From Ptiloglossa arizonensis (Eukaryota; Arthropoda; Insecta; Hymenoptera; Colletidae): DNA of 64,000 bases. Shown here piece by piece: positions 36,201 through 48,999 of the stretch. The notes under the pieces were generated by a model. It was given only the letters and a program-made list of their open reading frames with translations, searched no databases and was not told where the DNA came from. The stretch covers positions 124,001 through 188,000 of the forward strand of contig NW_027478539.1 in the NCBI RefSeq assembly GCF_051014685.1, written 5' to 3'. Position 1 is the stretch's first letter, and each line of letters starts with the position of its first letter. The position numbers and the translations under genes are program-made.

Positions 36201-36924
36201 TTCGCGAGATATGGCAGTTTGGAAGTATGAAACACTTGAGAAACACAAAATTTTCGCAGTTCTCATGCTCGAAACGAATAACTACAACGGCCGAAGGGAA
36301 AAGTACGCATACCGTTGTAATCGGGCGAGTTTCTACTTTCAGATGCAACAGAAATTTTGCGGATTGGTCAATCCGTTCGCGAGATATGGCAGTTTGGAGG
36401 AAAGAAACGCTTGAGAAACTCAAAATTTTCGCAGTTCTGATGCTCGACAAGCATAACTAGAACGGTCTAGGTGAGAAGTACGCATACCGTTGTAATCGGG
36501 CGAATTTCTACTTTCAGATGCAACAGAAATTTTGCGGATTGGTCAATCCGTTCGCGAGATATGGCAGTTTGTAGGTAAGAAACGCTTGAGAAACTCAACA
36601 TTTTCGCAGTTCTGATGCTCGAAACGAATAACCAGAACGGCCGAGTGGAAAAGTACGCATACCGTTGTAATCGGGCGAGTTTCTACTTTCAGATGCATCA
36701 GAAATTTTGCGGATTGGTCAATCCGTTCGCGAGATATGGCAGTTTGGAAGTAAGAAACGCTTGAGAAACTCAAAATTTTCGCAGTTCTGATGCTCGAAAC
36801 GATTAACTAGAACGGCCTAGGGTAAAAGTACGCATACCGTTGTAATCGGGCGAGTTTCTACTTTCAGATGCAACAGAAATTTTGCGGATTGTTCAATCCG
36901 TTCGCGAGATATGGCAGTTTGGAG
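33250..36924 (+). repeat. 21-unit segment duplicated at +7000 bp, left copy
   Basis: Unit order P O M N U S Q R S T U V W X P O M N U V W is repeated at 40250-43924. Only scattered single-base differences are seen, such as gggaagagta at 33322 and tcaggcgag near 34222 in this copy. The next units differ in type (ccgttgtaatc at 36925 and ccgttctaatc at 43925), which sets the right limit. Confidence 0.88.
35000..36399 (+). repeat. Octamer HOR U-V-W-X-P-O-M-N, first tandem copy (1400 bp)
   Basis: Eight units in this order are followed by the same eight at 36400-37799, and then by U-V-W-X again. Each copy holds one gtatgaaacgg (M) and one gtatgaaacac (N) unit side by side. The first unit here starts gtaag; in the second copy it starts gaaag. 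Confidence 0.88.
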
Positions 36925-37799
36925 GTAAGAAACGCTTGAGAAACTCAAAATTTTCGCAGTTCTGATGCTCGACAAGCATAACTAGAACGGCCTAGGGGAA
37001 AAGTACGCATACCGTTGTAATCGGGCGAGTTTCTACTTTCAGATGCAACAGAAATTTTGCGGATTGGTCAATCCGTTCGCGAGATATAGCAGTTTGGAGG
37101 TAAGAAACGCTTGAGAAACTCAAAATTTTCGCAGTTCTGATGCTCGAAACGAATAACTAGAACGGCCTAGGGGAAAAGTACGCATACCGTTTTAATCGGG
37201 CGAGTTTCTACTTTCAGATGCAACAGAAATTTTGCGGATTAGTCAATCCGTTCGCGAGATATGGCAGTTTGGAGGTAAGAAACGCTTGAGAAACTCAAAA
37301 TTTTCGCAGTTCTGATGCTCGACAAGCATAACTAGAGCGGTCTAGGGGAAAAGTACGCATACCGTTGTAATCGGGCGACTTTCTACTTTCAGATGCAACA
37401 GAAATTTTGCGGATTGGTCAATCCGTTCGCGAGATATGGCAGTTTGGAGGTATGAAACGGTTGAGAAACTCAAAATTTTCACAGTTCTGATGCTCGAAAC
37501 GAATAACCAGTACGGCCTAGGGGAAAAGTACGCATACCGTTGTAATCGGGCGAGTTTCTACTTTCAGATGCAACAGAAATTTTGCGGATTGGTCAATCCG
37601 TTCGCGAGATATGGCAGTTTGGAAGTATGAAACACTTGAGAAACACAAAATTTTCGCAGTTCTCATGCTCGAAACGAATAACTACAACGGCCGAAGGGAA
37701 AAGTACGCATACCGTTGTAATCGGGCGAGTTTCTACTTTCAGATGCAACAGAAATTTTGCGGATTGGTCAATCCGTTCGCGAGATATGGCAGTTTGGAG
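36400..37799 (+). repeat. Octamer HOR U-V-W-X-P-O-M-N, second tandem copy
   Basis: Repeats 35000-36399 at 1400 bp. The first unit begins gaaagaaacgc, losing the GT of the unit start, as do all U units that follow N. Confidence 0.88.
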
Positions 37800-39199
37800 G
37801 AAAGAAACGCTTGAGAAACTCAAAATTTTCGCAGTTCTGATGCTCGACAAGCATAACTAGAACGGTCTAGGTGAGAAGTACGCATACCGTTGTAATCGGG
37901 CGAATTTCTACTTTCAGATGCAACAGAAATTTTGCGGATTGGTCAATCCGTTCGCGAGATATGGCAGTTTGTAGGTAAGAAACGCTTGAGAAACTCAACA
38001 TTTTCGCAGTTCTGATGCTCGAAACGAATAACCAGAACGGCCGAGGGGAAAAGTACGCATACCGTTGTAATCGGGCGAGTTTCTACTTTCAGATGCATCA
38101 GAAATTTTGCGGATTGGTCAATCCGTTCGCGAGATATGGCAGTTTGGAAGTAAGAAACGCTTGAGAAACTCAAAATTTTCGCAGTTCTGATGCTCGAAAC
38201 GATTAACTAGAACGGCCTAGGGTAAAAGTACGCATACCGTTGTAATCGGGCGAGTTTCTACTTTCAGATGCAACAGAAATTTTGCGGATTGTTCAATCCG
38301 TTCGCGAGATATGGCAGTTTGGAGGTAAGAAACGCTTGAGAAACTCAAAATTTTCGCAGTTCTGATGCTCGACAAGCATAACTAGAACGGCCTAGGGGAA
38401 AAGTACGCATACCGTTCTAATCGGGCGAGTTTCTACTTTCAGATGCAACAGAAATTTTGCGGATTGGTCAATCCGTTCGCGAGATATGGCAGTTTGGAGG
38501 TAAGAAACGGTCGAGAAACTCAAAATTATCACAGTTCTGATACTCGAAACGAATAACCAGAACGGCCCAGGGGAAAAGTACGCATACCGTTGTAATCGGG
38601 CGAGTTTCTACTTTCAGATGCAACAGAAATTTTGCGGATTGTTCAATCCGTTCGCGAGATATGGCAGTTTGGAGGTAAGCAACGCTTGAGAAACCCAAAA
38701 TTTTCGCAGTTCTCATGCTCGAAACGAATAACTACAACGGCCTACGGGAAAAGTACGCATACCGTTGTAATCGGGCGAGTTTCTACTTTCAGATGCAACA
38801 GAAATTTTGCGGATTGTTCAATCCGTTCGCGAGATATGGCAGTTTGGAAGTAAGAAACGCTTGAGAAACTCAAAATTTTCGCAGTTCTGATGCTCGAAAC
38901 GAATAACTAGAACGGCCTAGGGGAAAAGTACGCATACCGTTGTAATCGGGCGAGTTTCTACTTTTAGATGCAACAGAAATTTTGCGGATTGGTCAATCCG
39001 TTCGCGAGATATGGCAGTTTGGAAGTATGAAACACTTGAGAAACACAAAATTTTCGCAGTTCTCATGCTCGAAACGAATAACTACAACGGCCGAAGGGAA
39101 AAGTACGCATACCGTTGTAATCGGGCGAGTTTCTACTTTCAGATGCAACAGAAATTTTGCGGATTGGTCAATCCGTTCGCGAGATATGGCAGTTTGGAG
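37800..39199 (+). repeat. Octamer variant U-V-W-X-Q-R-S-N
   Basis: Same octamer length, but P-O-M is replaced by Q-R-S, so half of the octamer has been swapped in register. The X unit here reads ccgttctaatc. The next block (39200-40599) is U-V-W-X-Q-R-P-O, a further mix. Confidence 0.85.
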
Positions 39200-40249
39200 G
39201 AAAGAAACGCTTGAGAAACTCAAAATTTTCGCAGTTCTGATGCTCGACAAGCATAACTAGAACGGTCTAGGTGAGAAGTACGCATACCGTTGTAATCGGG
39301 CGAATTTCTACTTTCAGATGCAATAGAAATTTTGCGGATTGGTCAATCCGTTCGCGAGATATGGCAGTTTGTAGGTAAGAAACGCTTGAGAAACTCAACA
39401 TTTTCGCAGTTCTGATGCTCGAAACGAATAACCAGAACGGCCGAGGGGAAAAGTACGCATACCGTTGTAATCGGGCGAGTTTCTACTTTCAGATGCATCA
39501 GAAATTTTGCGGATTGGTCAATCCGTTCGCGAGATATGGCAGTTTGGAAGTAAGAAACGCTTGAGAAACTCAAAATTTTCGCAGTTCTGATGCTCGAAAC
39601 GATTAACTAGAACGGCCTAGGGTAAAAGTACGCATACCGTTGTAATCGGGCGAGTTTCTACTTTCAGATGCAACAGAAATTTTGCCGATTGTTCAATCCG
39701 TTCGCGAGATATGGCAGTTTGGAGGTAAGAAACGCTTGAGAAACTCAAAATTTTCGCAGTTCTGATGCTCGACAAGCATAACTAGAACGGCCTAGGGGAA
39801 AAGTACGCATACCGTTCTAATCGGGCGAGTTTCTACTTTCAGATGCAACAGAAATTTTGCGGATTGGTCAATCCGTTCGCGAGATATGGCAGTTTGGAGG
39901 TAAGAAACGGTCGAGAAACTCAAAATTATCACAGTTCTGATACTCGAAACGAATAACCAGAACGGCCCAGGGGAAAAGTACGCATACCGTTGTAATCGGG
40001 CGAGTTTCTACTTTCAGATGCAACAGAAATTTTGCGGATTGTTCAATCCGTTCGCGAGATATGGCAGTTTGGAAGTAAGCAACGCTTGAGAAACCCAAAA
40101 TTTTCGCAGTTCTCATGCTCGAAACGAATAACTACAACGGCCTACGGGAAAAGTACGCATACCGTTGTAATCGGGCGAGTTTCTACTTTCAGATGCAACA
40201 GAAATTTTGCGGATTGTTCAATCCGTTCGCGAGATATGGCAGTTTGGAA

Positions 40250-43200
40250 GTAAGAAACGCTTGAGAAACTCAAAATTTTCGCAGTTCTGATGCTCGAAAC
40301 GAATAACTAGAACGGCCTAGGGGAAAAGTACGCATACCGTTTTAATCGGGCGAGTTTCTACTTTCAGATGCAACAGAAATTTTGCGGATTAGTCAATCCG
40401 TTCGCGAGATATGGCAGTTTGGAGGTAAGAAACGCTTGAGAAACTCAAAATTTTCGCAGTTCTGATGCTCGACAAGCATAACTAGAGCGGTCTAGGGGAA
40501 AAGTACGCATACCGTTGTAATCGGGCGACTTTCTACTTTCAGATGCAACAGAAATTTTGCGGATTGGTCAATCCGTTCGCGAGATATGGCAGTTTGGAGG
40601 TATGAAACGGTTGAGAAACTCAAAATTTTCACAGTTCTGATGCTCGAAACGAATAACCAGTACGGCCTAGGGGAAAAGTACGCATACCGTTGTAATCGGG
40701 CGAGTTTCTACTTTCAGATGCAACAGAAATTTTGCGGATTGGTCAATCCGTTCGCGAGATATGGCAGTTTGGAAGTATGAAACACTTGAGAAACACAAAA
40801 TTTTCGCAGTTCTCATGCTCGAAACGAATAACTACAACGGCCGAAGGGAAAAGTACGCATACCGTTGTAATCGGGCGAGTTTCTACTTTCAGATGCAACA
40901 GAAATTTTGCGGATTGGTCAATCCGTTCGCGAGATATGGCAGTTTGGAGGAAAGAAACGCTTGAGAAACTCAAAATTTTCGCAGTTCTGATGCTCGACAA
41001 GCATAACTAGAACGGTCTAGGTGAGAAGTACGAATACCGTTGTAATCGGGCGAATTTCTACTTTCAGATGCAACAGAAATTTTGCGGATTGGTCAATCCG
41101 TTCGCGAGATATGGCAGTTTGGAGGTAAGAAACGCTTGAGAAACTCAAAATTTTCGCAGTTCTGATGCTCGAAACGAATAACTAGAACGGCCTAGGGGAA
41201 AAGTACGCATACCGTTGTAATCGGGCGAGTTTCTACTTTCAGATGCAACAGAAATTTTGCGGATTGGTCAATCCGTTCGCGAGATATGGCAGTTTGGAGG
41301 TAAGAAACGGTCGAGAAACTCAAAATTATCACAGTTCTGATACTCGAAACGAATAACCAGAACGGCCCAGGGGAAAAGTACGCATACCGTTGTAATCGGG
41401 CGAGTTTCTACTTTCAGATGCAACAGAAATTTTGCGGATTGGTCAATCCGTTCGCGAGATATGGCAGTTTGGAGGTAAGCAACGCTTGAGAAACCCAAAA
41501 TTTTCGCAGTTCTCATGCTCGAAACGAATAACTACAACGGCCTACGGGAAAAGTACGCATACCGTTGTAATCGGGCGAGTTTCTACTTTCAGATGCAACA
41601 GAAATTTTGCGGATTGTTCAATCCGTTCGCGAGATATGGCAGTTTGGAAGTAAGAAACGCTTGAGAAACTCAAAATTTTCGCAGTTCTGATGCTCGAAAC
41701 GAATAACTAGAACGGCCTAGGGGAAAAGTACGCATACCGTTGTAATCGGGCGAGTTTCTACTTTCAGATGCAACAGAAATTTTGCGGATTGGTCAATCCG
41801 TTCGCGAGATATGGCAGTTTGGAGGTAAGAAACGCTTGAGAAAATCAAAATTTTGGCAGTTCTGATGCTCGACAAGCATAACTAGAGCGGTCTAGGGGAA
41901 AAGTACGCATACCGTTGTAATCGGGCGACTTTCTACTTTCAGATGCAACAGAAATTTTGCGGATTGGTCAATCCGTTCGCGAGATATGGCAGTTTGGAGG
42001 TAAGAAACGCTTGAGAAACTCAAAATTTTCGCAGTTCTGATGCTCGACAAGCATAACTAGAACGGTCTAGGTGAGAAGTACGCATACCGTTGTAATCGGG
42101 CGAATTTCTACTTTCAGATGCAACAGAAATTTTGCGGATTGGTCAATCCGTTCGCGAGATATGGCAGTTTGTAGGTAAGAAACGCTTGAGAAACTCAACA
42201 TTTTCGCAGTTCTGATGCTCGAAACGAATAACCAGAACGGCCGAGTGGAAAAGTACGCATACCGTTGTAATCGGGCGAGTTTCTACTTTCAGATGCATCA
42301 GAAATTTTGCGGATTGGTCAATCCGTTCGCGAGATATGGCAGTTTGGAAGTAAGAAACGCTTGAGAAACTCAAAATTTTCGCAGTTCTGATGCTCGAAAC
42401 GATTAACTAGAACGGCCTAGGGTAAAAGTACGCATACCGTTGTAATCGGGCGAGTTTCTACTTTCAGATGCAACAGAAATTTTGCGGATTGTTCAATCCG
42501 TTCGCGAGATATGGCAGTTTGGAGGTAAGAAACGCTTGAGAAACTCAAAATTTTCGCAGTTCTGATGCTCGACAAGCATAACTAGAACGGCCTAGGGGAA
42601 AAGTACGCATACCGTTGTAATCGGGCGAGTTTCTACTTTCAGATGCAACAGAAATTTTGCGGATTGGTCAATCCGTTCGCGAGATATAGCAGTTTGGAGG
42701 TAAGAAACGCTTGAGAAACTCAAAATTTTCGCAGTTCTGATGCTCGAAACGAATAACTAGAACGGCCTAGGGGAAAAGTACGCATACCGTTTTAATCGGG
42801 CGAGTTTCTACTTTCAGATGCAACAGAAATTTTGCGGATTAGTCAATCCGTTCGCGAGATATGGCAGTTTGGAGGTAAGAAACGCTTGAGAAACTCAAAA
42901 TTTTCGCAGTTCTGATGCTCGACAAGCATAACTAGAGCGGTCTAGGGGAAAAGTACGCATACCGTTGTAATCGGGCGACTTTCTACTTTCAGATGCAACA
43001 GAAATTTTGCGGATTGGTCAATCCGTTCGCGAGATATGGCAGTTTGGAGGTATGAAACGGTTGAGAAACTCAAAATTTTCACAGTTCTGATGCTCGAAAC
43101 GAATAACCAGTACGGCCTAGGGGAAAAGTACGCATACCGTTGTAATCGGGCGAGTTTCTACTTTCAGATGCAACAGAAATTTTGCGGATTGGTCAATCCG

Positions 43201-43924
43201 TTCGCGAGATATGGCAGTTTGGAAGTATGAAACACTTGAGAAACACAAAATTTTCGCAGTTCTCATGCTCGAAACGAATAACTACAACGGCCGAAGGGAA
43301 AAGTACGCATACCGTTGTAATCGGGCGAGTTTCTACTTTCAGATGCAACAGAAATTTTGCGGATTGGTCAATCCGTTCGCGAGATATGGCAGTTTGGAGG
43401 AAAGAAACGCTTGAGAAACTCAAAATTTTCGCAGTTCTGATGCTCGACAAGCATAACTAGAACGGTCTAGGTGAGAAGTACGCATACCGTTGTAATCGGG
43501 CGAATTTCTACTTTCAGATGCAACAGAAATTTTGCGGATTGGTCAATCCGTTCGCGAGATATGGCAGTTTGTAGGTAAGAAACGCTTGAGAAACTCAACA
43601 TTTTCGCAGTTCTGATGCTCGAAACGAATAACCAGAACGGCCGAGGGGAAAAGTACGCATACCGTTGTAATCGGGCGAGTTTCTACTTTCAGATGCATCA
43701 GAAATTTTGCGGATTGGTCAATCCGTTCGCGAGATATGGCAGTTTGGAAGTAAGAAACGCTTGAGAAACTCAAAATTTTCGCAGTTCTGATGCTCGAAAC
43801 GATTAACTAGAACGGCCTAGGGTAAAAGTACGCATACCGTTGTAATCGGGCGAGTTTCTACTTTCAGATGCAACAGAAATTTTGCGGATTGTTCAATCCG
43901 TTCGCGAGATATGGCAGTTTGGAG
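40250..43924 (+). repeat. 21-unit segment duplicated at +7000 bp, right copy
   Basis: Same order as 33250-36924. Private differences include cgaataccg near 41032 and ccgagggg instead of ccgagtgg in the last V unit. Confidence 0.88.
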
Positions 43925-44099
43925 GTAAGAAACGCTTGAGAAACTCAAAATTTTCGCAGTTCTGATGCTCGACAAGCATAACTAGAACGGCCTAGGGGAA
44001 AAGTACGCATACCGTTCTAATCGGGCGAGTTTCTACTTTCAGATGCAACAGAAATTTTGCGGATTGGTCAATCCGTTCGCGAGATATGGCAGTTTGGAG
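41300..44099 (+). repeat. 16-mer HOR (2800 bp): Q R S T U V W X P O M N U V W X
   Basis: Sixteen units from one Q (gtaagaaacggtcgag) to the next at 44100. It is two octamers: U-V-W-X fills the second half of each, while the first half is Q-R-S-T in one and P-O-M-N in the other. The two halves differ in U (gtaag or gaaag), V (ccgagtgg or ccgagggg) and X (ccgttgtaatc or ccgttctaatc). The same order begins again at 44100 (Q R S T U V W X P O) and then breaks at the chimeric unit at 45850. Confidence 0.88.
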
Positions 44100-45849
44100 G
44101 TAAGAAACGGTCGAGAAACTTAAAATTATCACAGTTCTGATACTCGAAACGAATAACCAGAACGGCCCAGGGGAAAAGTACGCATACCGTTGTAATCGGG
44201 CGAGTTTCTACTTTCAGATGCAACAGAAATTTTGCGGATTGGTCAATCCGTTCGCGAGATATGGCAGTTTGGAGGTAAGCAACGCTTGAGAAACCCAAAA
44301 TTTTCGCAGTTCTCATGCTCGAAACGAATAACTACAACGGCCTACGGGAAAAGTACGCATACCGTTGTAATCGGGCGAGTTTCTACTTTCAGATGCAACA
44401 GAAATTTTGCGGATTGTTCAATCCGTTCGCGAGATATGGCAGTTTGGAAGTAAGAAACGCTTGAGAACCTCAAAATTTTCGCAGTTCTGATGCTCGAAAC
44501 GAATAACTAGAACGGCCTAGGGGAAAAGTACGCATACCGTTGTAATCGGGCGAGTTTCTACTTTCAGATGCAACAGAAATTTTGCGGATTGGTCAATCCG
44601 TTCGCGAGATATGGCAGTTTGGAGGTAAGAAACGCTTGAGAAAATCAAAATTTTGGCAGTTCTGATGCTCGACAAGCATAACTAGAGCGGTCTAGGGGAA
44701 AAGTACGCATACCGTTGTAATCGGGCGACTTTCTACTTTCAGATGCAACAGAAATTTTGCGGATTGGTCAATCCGTTCGCGAGATATGGCAGTTTGGAGG
44801 TAAGAAACGCTTGAGAAACTCAAAATTTTCGCAGTTCTGATGCTCGACAAGCATAACTAGAACGGTCTAGGTGAGAAGTACGCATACCGTTGTAATCGGG
44901 CGAATTTCTACTTTCAGATGCAACAGAAATTTTGCGGATTGGTCAATCCGTTCGCGAGATATGGCAGTTTGTAGGTAAGAAACGCTTGAGAAACTCAACA
45001 TTTTCGCAGTTCTGATGCTCGAAACGAATAACCAGAACGGTCTAGGGGAAAAGTACGCATACCGTTGTAATCGGGCGAGTTTCTACTTTCAGATGCATCA
45101 GAAATTTTGCGGATTGGTCAATCCGTTCGCGAGATATGGCAGTTTGGAAGTAAGAAACGCTTGAGAAACTCAAAATTTTCGCAGTTCTGATGCTCGAAAC
45201 GATTAACTAGAACGGCCTAGGGTAAAAGTACGCATACCGTTGTAATCGGGCGAGTTTCTACTTTCAGATGCAACAGAAATTTTGCGGATTGTTCAATCCG
45301 TTCGCGAGATATGGCAGTTTGGAGGTAAGAAACGCTTGAGAAACTCAAAATTTTCGCAGTTCTGATGCTCGACAAGCATAACTAGAACGGCCTAGGGGAA
45401 AAGTACGCATACCGTTGTAATCGGGCGAGTTTCTACTTTCAGATGCAACAGAAATTTTGCGGATTGGTCAATCCGTTCGCGAGATATAGCAGTTTGGAGG
45501 TAAGAAACGCTTGAGAAACTCAAAATTTTCGCAGTTCTGATGCTCGAAACGAATAACTAGAACGGCCTAGGGGAAAAGTACGCATACCGTTTTAATCGGG
45601 CGAGTTTCTACTTTCAGATGCAACAGAAATTTTGCGGATTAGTCAATCCGTTCGCGAGATATGGCAGTTTGGAGGTAAGAAACGCTTGAGAAACTCAAAA
45701 TTTTCGCAGTTCTGATGCTCGACAAGCATAACTAGAGCGGTCTAGGGGAAAAGTACGCATACCGTTGTAATCGGGCGACTTTCTACTTTCAGATGCAACT
45801 GAAATTTTGCGGATTGGTCAATCCGTTCGCGAGATATGGCAGTTTGGAG

Positions 45850-46024
45850 GTATGAAACGGTTGAGAAACTCAAAATTTTCACAGTTCTGATGCTCGAAAC
45901 GAATAACCAGAACGGTCTAGGGGAAAAGTACGCATACCGTTGTAATCGGGCGAGTTTCTACTTTCAGATGCATCAGAAATTTTGCGGATTGGTCAATCCG
46001 TTCGCGAGATATGGCAGTTTGGAA
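45850..46024 (+). repeat. Chimeric unit M/V marking a 5-unit duplication
   Basis: Starts as M (gtatgaaacgg, ttttcacag, taaccag) and continues as the unusual V unit at 44975 (aacggtctagggg, gcatcag). It is followed by W, X and P as after 44975, so the array has jumped back 875 bp. This is the expected signature of an unequal exchange five units out of register. Confidence 0.85.
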
Positions 46025-46374
46025 GTAAGAAACGCTTGAGAAACTCAAAATTTTCGCAGTTCTGATGCTCGAAACGATTAACTAGAACGGCCTAGGGTAA
46101 AAGTACGCATACCGTTGTAATCGGGCGAGTTTCTACTTTCAGATGCAACAGAAATTTTGCGGATTGTTCAATCCGTTCGCGAGATATGGCAGTTTGGAGG
46201 TAAGAAACGCTTGAGAAACTCAAAATTTTCGCAGTTCTGATGCTCGACAAGCATAACTAGAACGGCCTAGGGGAAAAGTACGCATACCGTTGTAATCGGG
46301 CGAGTTTCTACTTTCAGATGCAACAGAAATTTTGCGGATTGGTCAATCCGTTCGCGAGATATAGCAGTTTGGAG

Positions 46375-46549
46375 GTAAGAAACGCTTGAGAAACTCAAAA
46401 TTTTCGCAGTTCTGATGCTCGAAACGAATAACTAGAACGGCCTAGGGGAAAAGTACGCATACCGTTTTAATCGGGCGAGTTTCTACTTTCAGATGCAACA
46501 GAAATTTTGCGGATTGGTCAATCCGTTCGCGAGATATGGCAGTTTGGAA
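46375..46549 (+). repeat. Chimeric unit P/M
   Basis: Begins as P (gttttaatc) and ends as M (attggtc, ggaag), followed directly by N. O and most of M are missing, a loss of two units. It lies 525 bp after the M/V chimera, so duplication and deletion events are close neighbours here. Confidence 0.75.
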
Positions 46550-48649
46550 GTATGAAACACTTGAGAAACACAAAATTTTCGCAGTTCTCATGCTCGAAAC
46601 GAATAACTACAACGGCCGAAGGGAAAAGTACGCATACCGTTGTAATCGGGCGAGTTTCTACTTTCAGATGCAACAGAAATTTTGCGGATTGGTCAATCCG
46701 TTCGCGAGATATGGCAGTTTGGAGGAAAGAAACGCTTGAGAAACTCAAAATTTTCGCAGTTCTGATGCTCGACAAGCATAACTAGAACGGTCTAGGTGAG
46801 AAGTACGCATACCGTTGTAATCGGGCGAATTTCTACTTTCAGATGCAACAGAAATTTTGCGGATTGGTCAATCCGTTCGCGAGATATGGCAGTTTGTAGG
46901 TAAGAAACGCTTGAGAAACTCAACATTTTCGCAGTTCTGATGCTCGAAACGAATAACCAGAACGGCCGAGGGGAAAAGTACGCATACCTTTGTAATCGGG
47001 CGAGTTTCTACTTTCAGATGCATCAGAAATTTTGCGGATTGGTCAATCCGTTCGCGAGATATGGCAGTTTGGAAGTAAGAAACGCTTGAGAAACTCAAAA
47101 TTTTCGCAGTTCTGATGCTCGACAAGCATAACTAGAGCGGTCTAGGGGAAAAGTACGCATACCGTTGTAATCGGGCGACTTTCTACTTTCAGATGCAACA
47201 GAAATTTTGCGGATTGGTCAATCCGTTCGCGAGATATGGCAGTTTGGAGGTATGAAACGGTTGAGAAACTCAAAATTTTCACAGTTCTGATGCTCGAAAC
47301 GAATAACCAGTACGGCCTAGGGGAAAAGTACGCATACCGTTGTAATCGGGCGAGTTTCTACTTTCAGATGCAACAGAAATTTTGCGGATTGGTCAATCCG
47401 TTCGCGAGATATGGCAGTTTGGAAGTATGAAACACTTGAGAAACACAAAATTTTCGCAGTTCTCATGCTCGAAACGAATAACTACAACGGCCGAAGGGAA
47501 AAGTACGCATACCGTTGTAATCGGGCGAGTTTCTACTTTCAGATGCAACAGAAATTTTGCGGATTGGTCAATCCGTTCGCGAGATATGGCAGTTTGGAGG
47601 AAAGAAACGCTTGAGAAACTCAAAATTTTCGCAGTTCTGATGCTCGACAAGCATAACTAGAACGGTCTAGGTGAGAAGTACGCATACCGTTGTAATCGGG
47701 CGAATTTCTACTTTCAGATGCAACAGAAATTTTGCGGATTGGTCAATCCGTTCGCGAGATATGGCAGTTTGTAGGTAAGAAACGCTTGAGAAACTCAACA
47801 TTTTCGCAGTTCTGATGCTCGAAACGAATAACCAGAACGGCCGAGGGGAAAAGTACGCATACCGTTGTAATCGGGCGAGTTTCTACTTTCAGATGCATCA
47901 GAAATTTTGCGGATTGGTCAATCCGTTCGCGAGATATGGCAGTTTGGAAGTAAGAAACGCTTGAGAAACTCAAAATTTTCGCAGTTCTGATGCTCGAAAC
48001 GATTAACTAGAACGGCCTAGGGTAAAAGTACGCATACCGTTGTAATCGGGCGAGTTTCTACTTTCAGATGCAACAGAAATTTTGCGGATTGTTCAATCCG
48101 TTCGCGAGATATGGCAGTTTGGAGGTAAGAAACGCTTGAGAAACTCAAAATTTTCGCAGTTCTGATGCTCGACAAGCATAACTAGAACGGCCTAGGGGAA
48201 AAGTACGCATACCGTTCTAATCGGGCGAGTTTCTACTTTCAGATGCAACAGAAATTTTGCGGATTGGTCAATCCGTTCGCGAGATATGGCAGTTTGGAGG
48301 TAAGAAACGGTCGAGAAACTCAAAATTATCACAGTTCTGATACTCGAAACGAATAACCAGAACGGCCCAGGGGAAAAGTACGCATACCGTTGTAATCGGG
48401 CGAGTTTCTACTTTCAGATGCAACAGAAATTTTGCGGATTGTTCAATCCGTTCGCGAGATATGGCAGTTTGGAGGTAAGCAACGCTTGAGAAACCCAAAA
48501 TTTTCGCAGTTCTCATGCTCGAAACGAATAACTACAACGGCCTACGGGAAAAGTACGCATACCGTTGTAATCGGGCGAGTTTCTACTTTCAGATGCAACA
48601 GAAATTTTGCGGATTGTTCAATCCGTTCGCGAGATATGGCAGTTTGTAG

Positions 48650-48999
48650 GTAAGAAACGCTTGAGAAACTCAACATTTTCGCAGTTCTGATGCTCGAAAC
48701 GAATAACTAGAACGGCCTAGGGGAAAAGTACGCATACCGTTGTAATCGGGCGAGTTTCTACTTTCAGATGCAACAGAAATTTTACGGATTGGTCAATCCG
48801 TTCGCGAGATATGGCAGTTTGGAGGTAAGAAACGCTTGAGAAACTCAAAATTTTAGCCGTTCTGATGCTCGACAAGCATAACCAGAACGTTCTAGGGGAA
48901 AAGTACGCATACCGTTGTAATCGGGCGAATTTCTACTTTCAGATGCAACAGAAATTTTGCGGATTGGTCAATCCGTTCGCGAGATATGGCAGTTTGGAG
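48650..48999 (+). repeat. Two stray domain-A-like units at the end of domain C
   Basis: The first unit has caacatttt, the aacggc core and ttttacgg, the markers of type L. The second has the aacgtt core of type A but with attttagccg and taaccag. An L-A pair is common in domain A and also at 55485-55834. Its presence here marks a break in the octamer series. Confidence 0.8.

Larger units (their letters stand above)
28700..48649 (+). repeat. Domain C: octamer-based HOR family
   Basis: Types and markers: Q gtaagaaacggtcgag with attatcacag; R gtaagcaacg with actacaacgg; S plain aacggc; T attttggcag; U tctaggtgag; V caacatttt with ccgagtgg or ccgagggg and gcatcag; W gattaac with ctagggtaa; X tgtaa or ttctaa with aacggc, or gcaaaccg with caactaaaa; P gttttaatc with attagtc; O agcggt with gcgac; M gtatgaaacgg with ccagtacgg; N gtatgaaacac with ccgaaggg. 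From 34300 to 48300 the Q units lie 24, 8, 8, 16 and 24 units apart, all multiples of eight. Confidence 0.85.

Noticed and set aside
48650..48999. Inserted mobile element at the end of domain C
   Set aside because: The two units are ordinary satellite units of domain-A type in correct phase, with no target duplication or foreign sequence.
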